Shown piece by piece: positions 55,633 to 64,000 of a DNA stretch of 64,000 nucleotides. Position numbers and translations under genes: made by a program. The stretch is from assembly GCF_030227115.1 (NCBI RefSeq), contig NZ_JASSUA010000001.1, forward strand, positions 558,001-622,000, given 5' to 3'. Each line of letters opens with the position of its first letter. The first letter of the stretch is position 1. This DNA comes from Marinobacter sp. SS13-12. GTDB taxonomy: Bacteria; Pseudomonadota; Gammaproteobacteria; Pseudomonadales; Oleiphilaceae. Below the pieces are notes generated by a model, which was not told the DNA's origin, ran no database searches, and worked only from the letters and a program-made list of their open reading frames with translations.

Positions 55633-57984
55633 ATGCCGGGAACGTTTCCCCGCCGCCCGTCTTACTGGAAAAACCCGTCTTCCCGACAGTCGGTCATGTG
55701 GTTATTGGGCCTGTTGATACTGGTCTTTGTGGCCGGCATGATGCTGCTGTCCCGCCTGAACCTCAATTACTCCCAGGAAGCGCTGTCCGAGCTCCGGCGT
55801 CAGCAGATTCATGAAGTTGTCAGTGCCGGTCTGATGCGCATCAACGCACGTCAGTCAGCACTGGCCGGTTATACAACGACCCTGGCAAATGTTGGAGAGA
55901 GCTTTCATTCACTGGCGCAGAGCGATCTGTCCGAGACTGACCGTTCCATTCTCCGCGCCCGTCTGGAAAACGCCCTCAGAGACCATTTGCAGGATTTTGA
56001 GGGGGCTGCCGGCGGCGGCTTGTGGTTTGAACCCGGTGTCTTTTCCGGCCCCGACGAGGGTTATATGCCGTACTTTATCCGGGACGCTGATGACCCGGCG
56101 CTGAAGCGGCTGGCTATGGAAAGCCGGCTCCGGAACTACCGTAATGCAGCCTGGTTCAGTCGCACCCTCGGGTCAGAATGGACACCGACCCCGGACAACA
56201 CGGGTGAAGTCTACTGGTCCCCGATCTATTACGATCTCAACACCGAACGCGCAGTACTGACCCTGGCAAGCCCGATGTACGACCAGCGGAGCAATCTGCT
56301 GGGTTTGGCAACAACGGCCTGGACAGCGGAACAGATCATAGAGGTTGTCAGTCGCATCACCGTCACCGAACACAGCTTTACTTTCCTCAACGACAGGAAC
56401 AACCGCAATCTGTCGAGCCTCAGCAAAGGTGAGGATACCCGGGAGGAGCAGGCTTTGATTGATGCCATTCTTGCGCTTGAACTGGCAGGCGATACCGATT
56501 CCGATTCCGGAGCCAGAGTCCTTACCACCCGCAAGCTCACGGTCGGTGATGATGCCTACGAGCTGTATTACGCAGCCACGGCCGGTGGCATGGTCTACGG
56601 CGCCGGCGTGCCAGTGGATGAGATCAATGCCGTACTGCGGCCCATGGAGCGGACCAACCAGCGTATTCTCGTAGGTACGGTTTCAGCGATGCTGCTTCTG
56701 AGCCTGTACCTGCTGTACCGGATTATCCAGCTGATCCGGGAATTGCAGGCTTCCTACACCGACGAACTCACCGGATTGCCCAATCGGGTACGCCTGTTAC
56801 GGGATTTGCAGACCCGCGGTGGTGCCTCACTGTTGATCATCAATCTGGACCGTTTTAACGAAATCAACAGCCTGTTCGGTAATGTCTGTGGTGACCATGT
56901 ATTGCTGGCAATTGCCACGCGTTTGACGGCCTTCAATCATGAGCAGGCACGGGATGTGTTGCGGGTTTACCGGCTACCGGGTGACGAGTTCGCCATTCTC
57001 GCCCCGTTGCTTGAAGAGCATGCCATCCACGAGTTGGCCGGGCAACTACGCCACCTGGTTAATGGAGAGCGGATATATTGGCAGCAACAGCCACTGACCC
57101 TGGACGTCACGATCGGAATGGCCGTCAGAAGAAACCGGAAGAGTGGGGATGCCGCCGACCAACTGGTCAGTCAGGCCAAGGTGGCGGTGCTGCAGGCGCG
57201 GGAGCAGAACCGTCATCATCTGTTATACGACCCGTCAGTGGGTATTGAAGAGAATTATGAGGCCAACCTCTACTGGGCCAACCGGCTGAAAGCGGCTATT
57301 GACGATGACCGCCTGGTGCCCTGGTTCCAGCCAATTCACGACAATCAGCAGCAGCGCGTCACCAAATACGAATGTCTGGTGCGGATGATAGAGCCGGACG
57401 GACGTGTGATCAGTGCTGGCCAGTTCGTGAAAATTGCCGACCGTTTGCGTCTGAATCGCAGAATCACGGTGTTAATGATCGAGAAGTGTTTCGCGTGTTT
57501 TTGCCATCGGGATGAGGAGTTTTCCATCAATCTCTCGTACGGCGACATTGCCGATCCGGAAACTGTGAGCCGGATACTGGAGGCACTGGATCGTTACGGT
57601 ATCGGTAACCGGGTGATATTCGAGATTCTGGAATCCGACGGTATTACCAATTACGATGAAATCCGTCACTTTATTGAACAGGTAAAGCCCTTCGGATGTC
57701 ACATTGCCATTGACGATTTTGGCACCGGCTACTCCAATTTTGCCCATCTGCTGAGCCTGAATGTCGACTACATAAAAATCGATGGCAGCCTGATCCGCAA
57801 CCTTCATGAGGATCACACCGCGTTTCTTGTGACCAGCGGCATTGTCCAGTTTGCCCGCAGCCTCAACATCCGCACGGTGGCTGAATTTGTCCACAATGGG
57901 GCCGTTCAGGAGCGGGTATGCGATTTGGGCATCGACTTTTCTCAGGGAGATTATTTCGGCATGCCCAAAACGTTTAGCCGATAA
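55633..57984 (+). CDS. Membrane GGDEF/EAL protein with degenerate GGDEF motif
   Basis: A 783-residue inner-membrane protein. Helices at about 20-42 and 340-362 flank a periplasmic sensor region (about 45-335, cache-like). Then a GGDEF domain (about 375-530) in which the motif reads PGDEF at 449-453, so cyclase activity is doubtful, and an EAL domain (about 545-780) with E580-C-L-V-R in place of EAL but keeping the ExLxR pattern, plus IDDFGTGYSNF. Phosphodiesterase activity is therefore still plausible. The gene is 24 bp after the Sel1 lipoprotein gene and its last 11 bp overlap the convergent acyl-CoA dehydrogenase. Confidence 0.85.
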   Translation: MPGTFPRRPSYWKNPSSRQSVMWLLGLLILVFVAGMMLLSRLNLNYSQEALSELRRQQIHEVVSAGLMRINARQSALAGYTTTLANVGESFHSLAQSDLSETDRSILRARLENALRDHLQDFEGAAGGGLWFEPGVFSGPDEGYMPYFIRDADDPALKRLAMESRLRNYRNAAWFSRTLGSEWTPTPDNTGEVYWSPIYYDLNTERAVLTLASPMYDQRSNLLGLATTAWTAEQIIEVVSRITVTEHSFTFLNDRNNRNLSSLSKGEDTREEQALIDAILALELAGDTDSDSGARVLTTRKLTVGDDAYELYYAATAGGMVYGAGVPVDEINAVLRPMERTNQRILVGTVSAMLLLSLYLLYRIIQLIRELQASYTDELTGLPNRVRLLRDLQTRGGASLLIINLDRFNEINSLFGNVCGDHVLLAIATRLTAFNHEQARDVLRVYRLPGDEFAILAPLLEEHAIHELAGQLRHLVNGERIYWQQQPLTLDVTIGMAVRRNRKSGDAADQLVSQAKVAVLQAREQNRHHLLYDPSVGIEENYEANLYWANRLKAAIDDDRLVPWFQPIHDNQQQRVTKYECLVRMIEPDGRVISAGQFVKIADRLRLNRRITVLMIEKCFACFCHRDEEFSINLSYGDIADPETVSRILEALDRYGIGNRVIFEILESDGITNYDEIRHFIEQVKPFGCHIAIDDFGTGYSNFAHLLSLNVDYIKIDGSLIRNLHEDHTAFLVTSGIVQFARSLNIRTVAEFVHNGAVQERVCDLGIDFSQGDYFGMPKTFSR

Positions 57985-59794
57985 AGCTCATATCCTCCGC
58001 AACCAGCTGCATCAGGTTCCTGCTTGGGCTGAGCATACTGGTGGCATGGGCCTGGGCTCTGGGTAACAGGCGCTCATAGTAGAATTCCGCCGTCGCAAGC
58101 TTGGCGCGATAGAACTCTTCCGAGTCGGCCCCGCCCTTGTCGAGTTTGTCGGAGGCGACGGCAGCCATGCGAGCCCACATGTAAGCCATGGTGACGTAAC
58201 CACTGTACATCAGGAAGTCATTGGCGGCCGAGCTCACCATGTCGCGATCCTTGCGGGCGGCCAGCATCAGGCGAACCGTCAACAGATTCCACTGAGCCGT
58301 CAGTTTGAGCAACTCTACGGCGAAAGGGCGCACCCGTTTGTCGGTCAGGTTCTTGCGGGCAAAGTTGGCCACCCGGAGGGTGAACTCCCTGACAGCCCCG
58401 CCCTGTGTCATCAGCAATACCTTGCGCCCCAACAGGTCCAGTGCCTGGATACCGGTGGTGCCCTCATAAAGTGTGGCAATGCGGGTATCCCGGACAATCT
58501 GCTCCATACCGTGTTCACGGATGTAACCATGGCCGCCGAAAACCTGTACGCCCAGGTTGGCGGCTTCATTACCCAGTTCGGTCAGGAAACCTTTCAGTAT
58601 CGGTGTCAGGAAGCCCAGCTTATCGTCGTAGGCGTCGGCCTTTTTGGCATCGCCGGTGGTGTGGCCTTCCACCATATGGTCCGCCAGGCGGGCCGCGTAA
58701 TACAGCATTGCCCGGCCTCCTTCGGCAACGGCTTTCTGGGTCAGCAACATACGGCGAACGTCGGCGTGGTGAATCAGTGCGTCTGCTGCCTGGTCCGATT
58801 CTTTCTTACCCGACAGCGCCCGCATGGAGCGACGCTCTTTGGCGTAGTCCAGAGCCCACTGGTAAGACAGCTCCGCAGGCCCCACACCCTGGATGGCGGT
58901 ACCGATACGGGCGGTGTTCATAAAGGTGAACATGCAGTTCAGGCCTTCGTTCTCCGGCCCGATCAGAAAGCCGGTGGCGTCGTCGAAATTCAGTACACAG
59001 GTAGCCGAGGCCTTGATGCCCATTTTCTTTTCCAGGCTGCCGCAGGTCACACCGTTGCGTTCACCAACGCCACCGTTACCGTCGGGCAGGAATTTGGGCA
59101 CGATAAACAGGCTGATACCCCGGGTGCCCTTGGGGGCATCGGGCAAACGGGCGAGCACAATATGGACAATGTTCTCGGTCAGGTCGTGATCCCCGGAGGA
59201 GATGAAAATCTTGGTGCCGGAGAGCTTGTAGCTACCGTCTGCCTGAGGCTCTGCTTTGGCCTTGACCTGTCCCAGGTCGGTACCACACTGGGGTTCCGTG
59301 AGGCACATGGTGCCACCCCAGCGGCCTTCGGTGAGCGGTGTCAGGTAGGCCTGTTTCTGTTCTTCACTGCCGTGCAGGAAGATAGTGTTCATGGCGCCCA
59401 TGGACAGGCCAGGGTACATGGAGAAAGGCCAGTTGGCGGTTCCCATCATTTCCTGTTTCAGCAGCCCCATGGAAGCCGGGAGACCCTGACCTCCGTATTC
59501 CTCCGGTGCTGAGAGACCCTGCCACCCGCCCATGCCGTATTGCTGATAGGCCTCGGGATAGCCTTTCGGGGTGGTAACTTCACCATTTTCCAGCTTACAG
59601 CCTTCTTCGTCACCGCTCTGGTAGAGTGGGCTCAGCACCTCTTCACAAAACCGGCCGCACTCGTTGAGTATGGCGTCAACGATATCGGGGGTGGCGTTTT
59701 CGCCACTCTGGAGCCGGGTATAGTGTCCGGGGTAGTCGAACACCTCGTTGAGCAGAAATTTCATGTCGCGCAGGGGCGCCTTGTAAACCGGCAT
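57974..59794 (-). CDS. Acyl-CoA dehydrogenase, DmdC/long type
   Basis: A 606-residue flavoprotein of the acyl-CoA dehydrogenase superfamily with the longer architecture and extra C-terminal domain seen in DmdC-like enzymes. Signature blocks include MCLTEPQCGTDLGQVKAKA and LSGTKIFISSGDHDL for FAD and substrate contacts, and VQVFGGHGYIREHGMEQIVRDTRIATLYEGTTGIQALDLLGRK near the C-terminal half. Family members oxidise long-chain or methylmercaptopropionyl-CoA; the substrate here is unproven. AGAGGT precedes the ATG at 59794. The 243 bp upstream separate it from the divergent DUF3833 gene. Confidence 0.85.
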   Translation of the reverse strand: MPVYKAPLRDMKFLLNEVFDYPGHYTRLQSGENATPDIVDAILNECGRFCEEVLSPLYQSGDEEGCKLENGEVTTPKGYPEAYQQYGMGGWQGLSAPEEYGGQGLPASMGLLKQEMMGTANWPFSMYPGLSMGAMNTIFLHGSEEQKQAYLTPLTEGRWGGTMCLTEPQCGTDLGQVKAKAEPQADGSYKLSGTKIFISSGDHDLTENIVHIVLARLPDAPKGTRGISLFIVPKFLPDGNGGVGERNGVTCGSLEKKMGIKASATCVLNFDDATGFLIGPENEGLNCMFTFMNTARIGTAIQGVGPAELSYQWALDYAKERRSMRALSGKKESDQAADALIHHADVRRMLLTQKAVAEGGRAMLYYAARLADHMVEGHTTGDAKKADAYDDKLGFLTPILKGFLTELGNEAANLGVQVFGGHGYIREHGMEQIVRDTRIATLYEGTTGIQALDLLGRKVLLMTQGGAVREFTLRVANFARKNLTDKRVRPFAVELLKLTAQWNLLTVRLMLAARKDRDMVSSAANDFLMYSGYVTMAYMWARMAAVASDKLDKGGADSEEFYRAKLATAEFYYERLLPRAQAHATSMLSPSRNLMQLVAEDMSFIG

Positions 59795-60037
59795 GGCAAT
59801 ACCTCTGTGGTTCTGTTTGCAGCGTTGGCGAAGGCCGGCAGCCTTCCGTTGCCTTATGTTTTACGGCATTGCCGGCAACCTGCCATTGACGGAAATCGCT
59901 ATTGCCGGTGTCAGAATGGACAATTGGCTGAAATGACGGAGCGGGTCAGGACGGGTTCGGTAATGATCGATAACGGTGCGGCTGGCGTATTTGTGGAGCC
60001 CGTAACCGATTCCGAACCGCCCAGGAGTGTAAAAGTC

Positions 60038-60598
60038 ATGCAAAGTTCAGCCGGATTGATGGCCATTACTGGTTTGCCCCGCTGTCTGTGGTTATTGTTA
60101 TCCACAGCCCTGCTCGTTGGCTGTGCCGGGCCAGCGCTGGAAGACTACAAGGATCGTGAGCCGGTACTGACGCCCCAGGAATTCTTCACCGGCGAACTGT
60201 ACGCCCGAGGGGTGGTCAAGAATTTCTCAGGCGAGGTGATCCGTACCTTTGATGCGGATATTTCCGCCAGCTGGGACAGCGACGGTGTTGGCACGCTGGA
60301 TGAAGAATTCCGGTTTGACGACGGCGAGGTGCAGACCCGGGTCTGGACGCTGACACCGGACAACGGTGCCCTGCACGCAGATGCCGGGGATGTGGTGGAG
60401 CCAGGCACCATGCGATGGCAGGGTAACGCCATCAATATGAATTATGTCCTGCGGGTGGCCTACGGTGACGACACCATTGATGTCCGTATGGATGACTGGA
60501 TGTACCTGATCACACCCGACACATTGATTAACCAGACCACCATGAGCAAGTGGGGAATTGAAGTGGGGGAAATTGTGCTGGTGATCAGCAGGAAGTAA
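60038..60598 (+). CDS. DUF3833 lipoprotein
   Basis: A 186-residue lipoprotein with a signal peptide and the lipobox LLVGC-A (LWLLLSTALLVGCAG). The rest matches DUF3833: EFFTGELYARGVVKNFSGEVIRTF, VGTLDEEFRFDDGEVQTRVWTL and the end MDDWMYLITPDTLINQTTMSKWGIEVGEIVLVISRK. The function of the family is unknown. The ATG at 60038 is chosen for the AGGAG about 11 nt upstream; frames further up lie antisense to the dehydrogenase. It is 22 bp before the efflux adaptor and probably shares its transcript. Confidence 0.75.
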   Translation: MQSSAGLMAITGLPRCLWLLLSTALLVGCAGPALEDYKDREPVLTPQEFFTGELYARGVVKNFSGEVIRTFDADISASWDSDGVGTLDEEFRFDDGEVQTRVWTLTPDNGALHADAGDVVEPGTMRWQGNAINMNYVLRVAYGDDTIDVRMDDWMYLITPDTLINQTTMSKWGIEVGEIVLVISRK

Positions 60599-60620
60599 CA
60601 ACACTCTGAACGAGACGATT

Positions 60621-61715
60621 ATGGTTAAGCAATGGCTGATCGCCCTGGTACTGGTAGTCCTGGCCGCTGGAGGCGCTTTTTCCTGGCACTACTTTGCCCA
60701 GGAAGACTCTGAGAGTGCACAGATGGAGCGCCCCGCAAGCAAGGTGAACGCGATCAGCCCCGGTATGGAGCTGGTACGGGATTCCGTCAACGCCGTCGGT
60801 AACCTGCGGGCCCTCGAGCAGGTTGAACTGACCACCGAGGTCAGCGGCCGCGTGGTGGAAATGAACCTCGACAGCAGCAAGCGAGTCAGTCGCGGCCAGT
60901 TGTTGCTTCGCCTTGATGATCGTCAGGCCAGGGCCGATCTGCAGGTGGCGGAAGCCACCCTGGCGGATGCACGGCGTCAGTTTGAACGGGCACAACGGCT
61001 GCAGGCCAACAACAGTATTTCCCGGTCCCAGGTGGATGAGCTCCGCACGGCCATGGCTGTGGCTGAGGCCCAGCGGGAATCAGCCCGGATCCGTCTCGAC
61101 AACCACCGGATTGAAGCGCCTTTTGAGGGTGTGATCGGTCTCAGCGATATCAGCCTCGGTACCTACCTCGCTTCCGGAACCTCGGTTACCACGCTCGATT
61201 CAACGGATCGCATGGAGCTGGGCTTTTCCATACCCGAGCGCTTTCTCGGCCAGATACAGATCGGGCAGAGGGTTCGTGGAACCTCGCCGGCCTATCCAGA
61301 GGAAAGTTTTCAGGGTGAACTGGTGGAACTGGGCACGCGGATCAACGAACTCAGCCGTACGTTACCGGTGCGGGCGGTGATCGACAATCCCGATGGCAAA
61401 CTGCGCCCGGGGCAGTTCATGTCCGCCAATCTGACCCTGCGGAAACGGGAAGCGCTGGTGATCCCCGAGCAGGCGGTGATGATTCGCGGTGCTGACAAGT
61501 ACGTCTTTATTGCAGAGGATGGTGTTGCCCGCCGGGTCTCGGTTTCCCTGGGCTCCAGGTCCCCGGGCTGGGTGGAAGTGTCCGAGGGGCTGTCCCGGGA
61601 GGACCGGGTGATAATCACCGGCCAGGACCGTCTCAGCAGTGGCGACCGTATTGATGTGGTGGATGACGACAAGGCGATTCCGGATAATCGCTTCGCCAAT
61701 TCCCGGGAGTCCTGA
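60621..61715 (+). CDS. RND efflux periplasmic adaptor (MFP)
   Basis: A 364-residue membrane-fusion protein. The N-terminal helix (WLIALVLVVLAAGGAFSWHYF) serves as an anchor or signal; a lipoyl/barrel-sandwich hybrid (TEVSGRVVEMNLDSSKRVSRGQLLLRLDD) encloses a coiled hairpin (about 105-150), followed by the beta-barrel (about 190-275) and the membrane-proximal domain. The coiled hairpin and domain order match AcrA/MexH/MdtA. It links the inner-membrane RND pump directly downstream (3-bp gap) to an outer-membrane channel not in the window. Confidence 0.92.
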   Translation: MVKQWLIALVLVVLAAGGAFSWHYFAQEDSESAQMERPASKVNAISPGMELVRDSVNAVGNLRALEQVELTTEVSGRVVEMNLDSSKRVSRGQLLLRLDDRQARADLQVAEATLADARRQFERAQRLQANNSISRSQVDELRTAMAVAEAQRESARIRLDNHRIEAPFEGVIGLSDISLGTYLASGTSVTTLDSTDRMELGFSIPERFLGQIQIGQRVRGTSPAYPEESFQGELVELGTRINELSRTLPVRAVIDNPDGKLRPGQFMSANLTLRKREALVIPEQAVMIRGADKYVFIAEDGVARRVSVSLGSRSPGWVEVSEGLSREDRVIITGQDRLSSGDRIDVVDDDKAIPDNRFANSRES

Positions 61716-61718
61716 TCC

Positions 61719-64000
61719 ATGATTCTCTCGGACATTTCCATCAAACGGCCGGTTTTCGCCACCGTTATCAGCCTCTTGATCCTGGTTTTCGGTCTTGCCG
61801 CCTTGCGGGGCCTGCCGGTGCGGGAATACCCGGACATTGATCCGCCGGTGGTTTCGATTTCTACCGATTACATCGGTGCGGCGGCAGAAGTGGTGGATAC
61901 CCAGATCACCCAGGTGGTTGAGGGGGCCATCAGTGGCATTGAGGGCATTCGTTCCATCGAGTCCAGCACCGAACAGGGTGAGTCCCGCACCTCCATCGAA
62001 TTCAATACCTCCCGCAATGTGGATATTGCTGCCAATGATGTCCGGGATGCGGTTGCCCGGGTGGCCAATACTCTTCCCGAGGAAGCAGACCCACCGGTGG
62101 TGAGCAAGGCGGATTCTGATGCCCGCCCGATGATGTGGATCACCCTGCGCAGTGATGTCTGGGACAGTGCCGAGCTCAGCGATTTCGCCGACCGGGTACT
62201 GGCGGACCGGCTGTCCGTGCTTGATGGCGTGGCCGATGTTCGTATTGGCGGTGAGCGCCGTTATGCCATCCGGGTGTGGCTGGACCGGGAGCGGCTGGCG
62301 GCACGGGACATGACCGTCTCGGAAGTGGAGCAGGCGCTGCGATCAAACAACGTGGAACTGCCCGCCGGCTCGGTGGAATCCGCCACCCGCGACTTCACGG
62401 TGCGCGCCAAGGGGCGCCTGTCGGAGGTGGAGGAATTCCGCAATCTGGTGATTCGTCGTGACGGCAACGATCTGCTGCGACTGGGCGAGGTGGCCAATGT
62501 GCAGATGGGCGTTGAGTCTGACACCAGCCGCTTGCGGGCCAACGGTCAGACAGCCATTGGTATGGGTGTTATTCGCCAGTCCAAGTCCAACACCGTGGCG
62601 GTCTCGGATCTGGTCAGGGCGGAACTGGACCGGATCCGCGATACCCTCCCTCCCGAAGTGACTATCGCCGAAAGCTACGACGAATCCATCTTTATCCGTG
62701 CCTCGATCAAGGAGGTTATCTTCACCCTGGCCATTGCCGTGTCTCTGGTCATCCTTGTTATCTTCATGTTCCTGCGTTCCTGGCGAGCGACACTGATTCC
62801 GGCGGTGACCATACCGGTTGCTGTCATCGGGGCGTTTATCGGCCTGGGTGCGCTCGGGTTTTCCATCAACGTGCTGACCCTGCTGGCGGTGATTCTTGCC
62901 ATCGGTCTGGTGGTGGACGATGCCATCGTTATGCTGGAGAACATCCAGCGGCGCATAGATGACGGTGAACCGCCCCTGTTGGCGGCCTATCGCGGTGCGC
63001 GGCAGGTGGCGTTTGCGGTTATTGCCACCACCCTGACGCTGATTGCCGTGTTCGTGCCTATCTCTTTCATGGGGGGCAATGTTGGCCGTCTGTTTGCCGA
63101 ATTCGGATTTACGCTGGCGGCGGCCGTGGTGGTGTCCAGCATCGTGGCGCTTACCCTGACACCGATGCTGTGTTCCAAGTGGCTGAAACACAGTCCCGAA
63201 ACCGAAGAAGGTCATCGCCTGTGGGCTGCCAGCGAGCGGGCTCTCAACGGGCTCACCAATGGTTACGCCCGCATGCTGCGGTTCTCCCTGCGCCAGCCGG
63301 GACTGTTGCTGGGCCTCGGTATGGTGGGGCTGATCATGGCGGTGGTGGTATTCCCGCAATTACCCCAGGAACTGGCTCCTACCGAAGACCGCGGCGTCAT
63401 TATCATGCCTACCAGCGCGCCTCGGGGTTCCACGGTGCAATACACCGACCACCATGTCCTCAAGGCCGAAAAGCTGTTGCTGCCCTACCTGGAGGACGGC
63501 AGTGCCAACCGGCTGCTCTCCATCGTCGGGTTCCGCAACGAAGCGGACAATGCCTTCATGATCATGGGTCTGGCGCCCTGGGACGAACGGGAGATCAAGC
63601 AGCAGGAAATTACCAGCGAGTTGCGCGGAAAACTGGAGAGTATTCCCGGCGTGCGGTCTGTGGCGGTCAATCCGCCGGGCCTGGGCCAGCGCGGCTTCAA
63701 TCAGCCGGTGGAGTTTGTCATTGGTGGCCCGGATTACGAATCCGTGCAGGCCTGGAGTGAGGAGATCGTTGAACGGGCGAAGGAAAATCCCAACCTCCTC
63801 AGCCTGGAAACCGACTTCGAGCTCACCCGCCCGGAACTGAATGTCACCATTGATCGGGAGCGGGCCGCGGATCTTGACGTAACGGTGGAAGACGTGGGTC
63901 TGACCCTGCAAACCATGCTGGCTTCACGGCAGGTAACGACCTATCTGGATCGTGGCCGGGAGTACGATGTTATCGTGCAGGCGGCGGAAATCGACCGGGC
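61719..64000 (+). CDS. RND multidrug efflux permease, N-terminal part (cut by window edge)
   Basis: The frame starts at the ATG at 61719 (MILSDISIKRPVFATVISLLILVFGLAAL) and runs open for 760 codons to the right edge, about 70-75% of a usual 1030-residue RND pump. The first helix, a periplasmic porter region, and helices 2-6 are visible; helix 4 carries the proton-relay aspartates in GLVVDDAIVMLENI. It belongs to the HAE1 group. The substrate range is unknown. It forms an operon with the adaptor, and the DUF3833 lipoprotein gene precedes both. Confidence 0.93.
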   Translation, partial: MILSDISIKRPVFATVISLLILVFGLAALRGLPVREYPDIDPPVVSISTDYIGAAAEVVDTQITQVVEGAISGIEGIRSIESSTEQGESRTSIEFNTSRNVDIAANDVRDAVARVANTLPEEADPPVVSKADSDARPMMWITLRSDVWDSAELSDFADRVLADRLSVLDGVADVRIGGERRYAIRVWLDRERLAARDMTVSEVEQALRSNNVELPAGSVESATRDFTVRAKGRLSEVEEFRNLVIRRDGNDLLRLGEVANVQMGVESDTSRLRANGQTAIGMGVIRQSKSNTVAVSDLVRAELDRIRDTLPPEVTIAESYDESIFIRASIKEVIFTLAIAVSLVILVIFMFLRSWRATLIPAVTIPVAVIGAFIGLGALGFSINVLTLLAVILAIGLVVDDAIVMLENIQRRIDDGEPPLLAAYRGARQVAFAVIATTLTLIAVFVPISFMGGNVGRLFAEFGFTLAAAVVVSSIVALTLTPMLCSKWLKHSPETEEGHRLWAASERALNGLTNGYARMLRFSLRQPGLLLGLGMVGLIMAVVVFPQLPQELAPTEDRGVIIMPTSAPRGSTVQYTDHHVLKAEKLLLPYLEDGSANRLLSIVGFRNEADNAFMIMGLAPWDEREIKQQEITSELRGKLESIPGVRSVAVNPPGLGQRGFNQPVEFVIGGPDYESVQAWSEEIVERAKENPNLLSLETDFELTRPELNVTIDRERAADLDVTVEDVGLTLQTMLASRQVTTYLDRGREYDVIVQAAEIDR

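Noticed and set aside
58511..59512. Open frame of 333 codons antisense to the acyl-CoA dehydrogenase
   Set aside because: Complete overlap with a recognised enzyme gene and no domain in the antisense product.
59955..60016. GGTTCGG/CCGAACC inverted repeat upstream of the DUF3833 gene
   Set aside because: Only 7 bp with a loop of about 45 nt; compatible with chance.
62343..63359. Open frame of 338 codons antisense to the RND pump
   Set aside because: His/Gln-rich product typical of an antisense high-GC frame; no homology pattern.

Overview
The window looks like the origin-proximal chromosome of a marine gammaproteobacterium, most likely Marinobacter or a close relative. This is inferred from gene content, moderately high GC, and an oriC-side gene order like that of Pseudomonas (glyQS, trkA, rsmB, fmt, def, LysM/TsaP-like gene, dprA, tsaC, hemF, aroE, with dnaA-dnaN-recF-gyrB and rpmH-rnpA-yidD-yidC-mnmE further along). 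No insertion sequence, prophage, integrase or CRISPR array was seen. Species was not tested by any search.

Layout. 1-3.5 kb: a 7TMR-DISM receptor cut by the left edge, a DUF1653 protein, a COG2056 ion/solute transporter, a repeat-rich convergent gap, and YheV. 3.5-9.0 kb: oligopeptidase A (prlC) divergent from a gamma carbonic anhydrase-like protein, an LtaS-like membrane sulfatase-fold protein, Hsp20 and a PA4642-type protein. 9-14.3 kb: a leftward block dprA-tsaC-hemF-aroE, then a PomA/PomB sodium-type flagellar stator pair. 14.4-23.5 kb: a TsaP-like LysM protein divergent from def-fmt-rsmB-trkA, then glyQ-glyS and tRNA-Pro(CGG). 23.5-35.3 kb is more accessory: a membrane-anchored beta-helix protein, an alkyl-DHAP synthase-like flavoprotein, a GAF-GAF-GGDEF-EAL protein, a Crp/Fnr regulator, a DUF4398/OmpA lipoprotein pair, a PAS protein with a CheB-CheR-PAS fusion, and DUF4864. 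35.4-42.3 kb: two divergent ABC half-transporters, gabT, an orphan ParA ATPase and a VC0807-type membrane protein. 42.4-54.7 kb: gyrB, recF, an ABC1/UbiB-type kinase gene, dnaN, dnaA, oriC, then rpmH-rnpA-yidD-yidC-mnmE. 54.7-64 kb: a Sel1-type lipoprotein, a second GGDEF/EAL protein with a degenerate GGDEF, an acyl-CoA dehydrogenase, and DUF3833 lipoprotein-MFP-RND, the RND pump being cut by the right edge.

The most unusual non-coding signal is a set of long inverted repeats whose central loop is conserved between copies while the stems are unrelated. One family (5688-5799 and 37235-37338) has near-perfect stems of 29 and 25 bp around 54-nt loops of related sequence, and both copies sit between divergent genes, so they are not simple terminators. 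A second family (2889-2978 and 3057-3145) shares a 20-nt loop core. Other points of note are an ABC transporter whose reading frame has no ATG, GTG or TTG before its first membrane helix but a perfect AGGAGG placed before an ATT codon, an ABC1-kinase gene with its own terminator splitting dnaN from recF, and a clear oriC between dnaA and rpmH.
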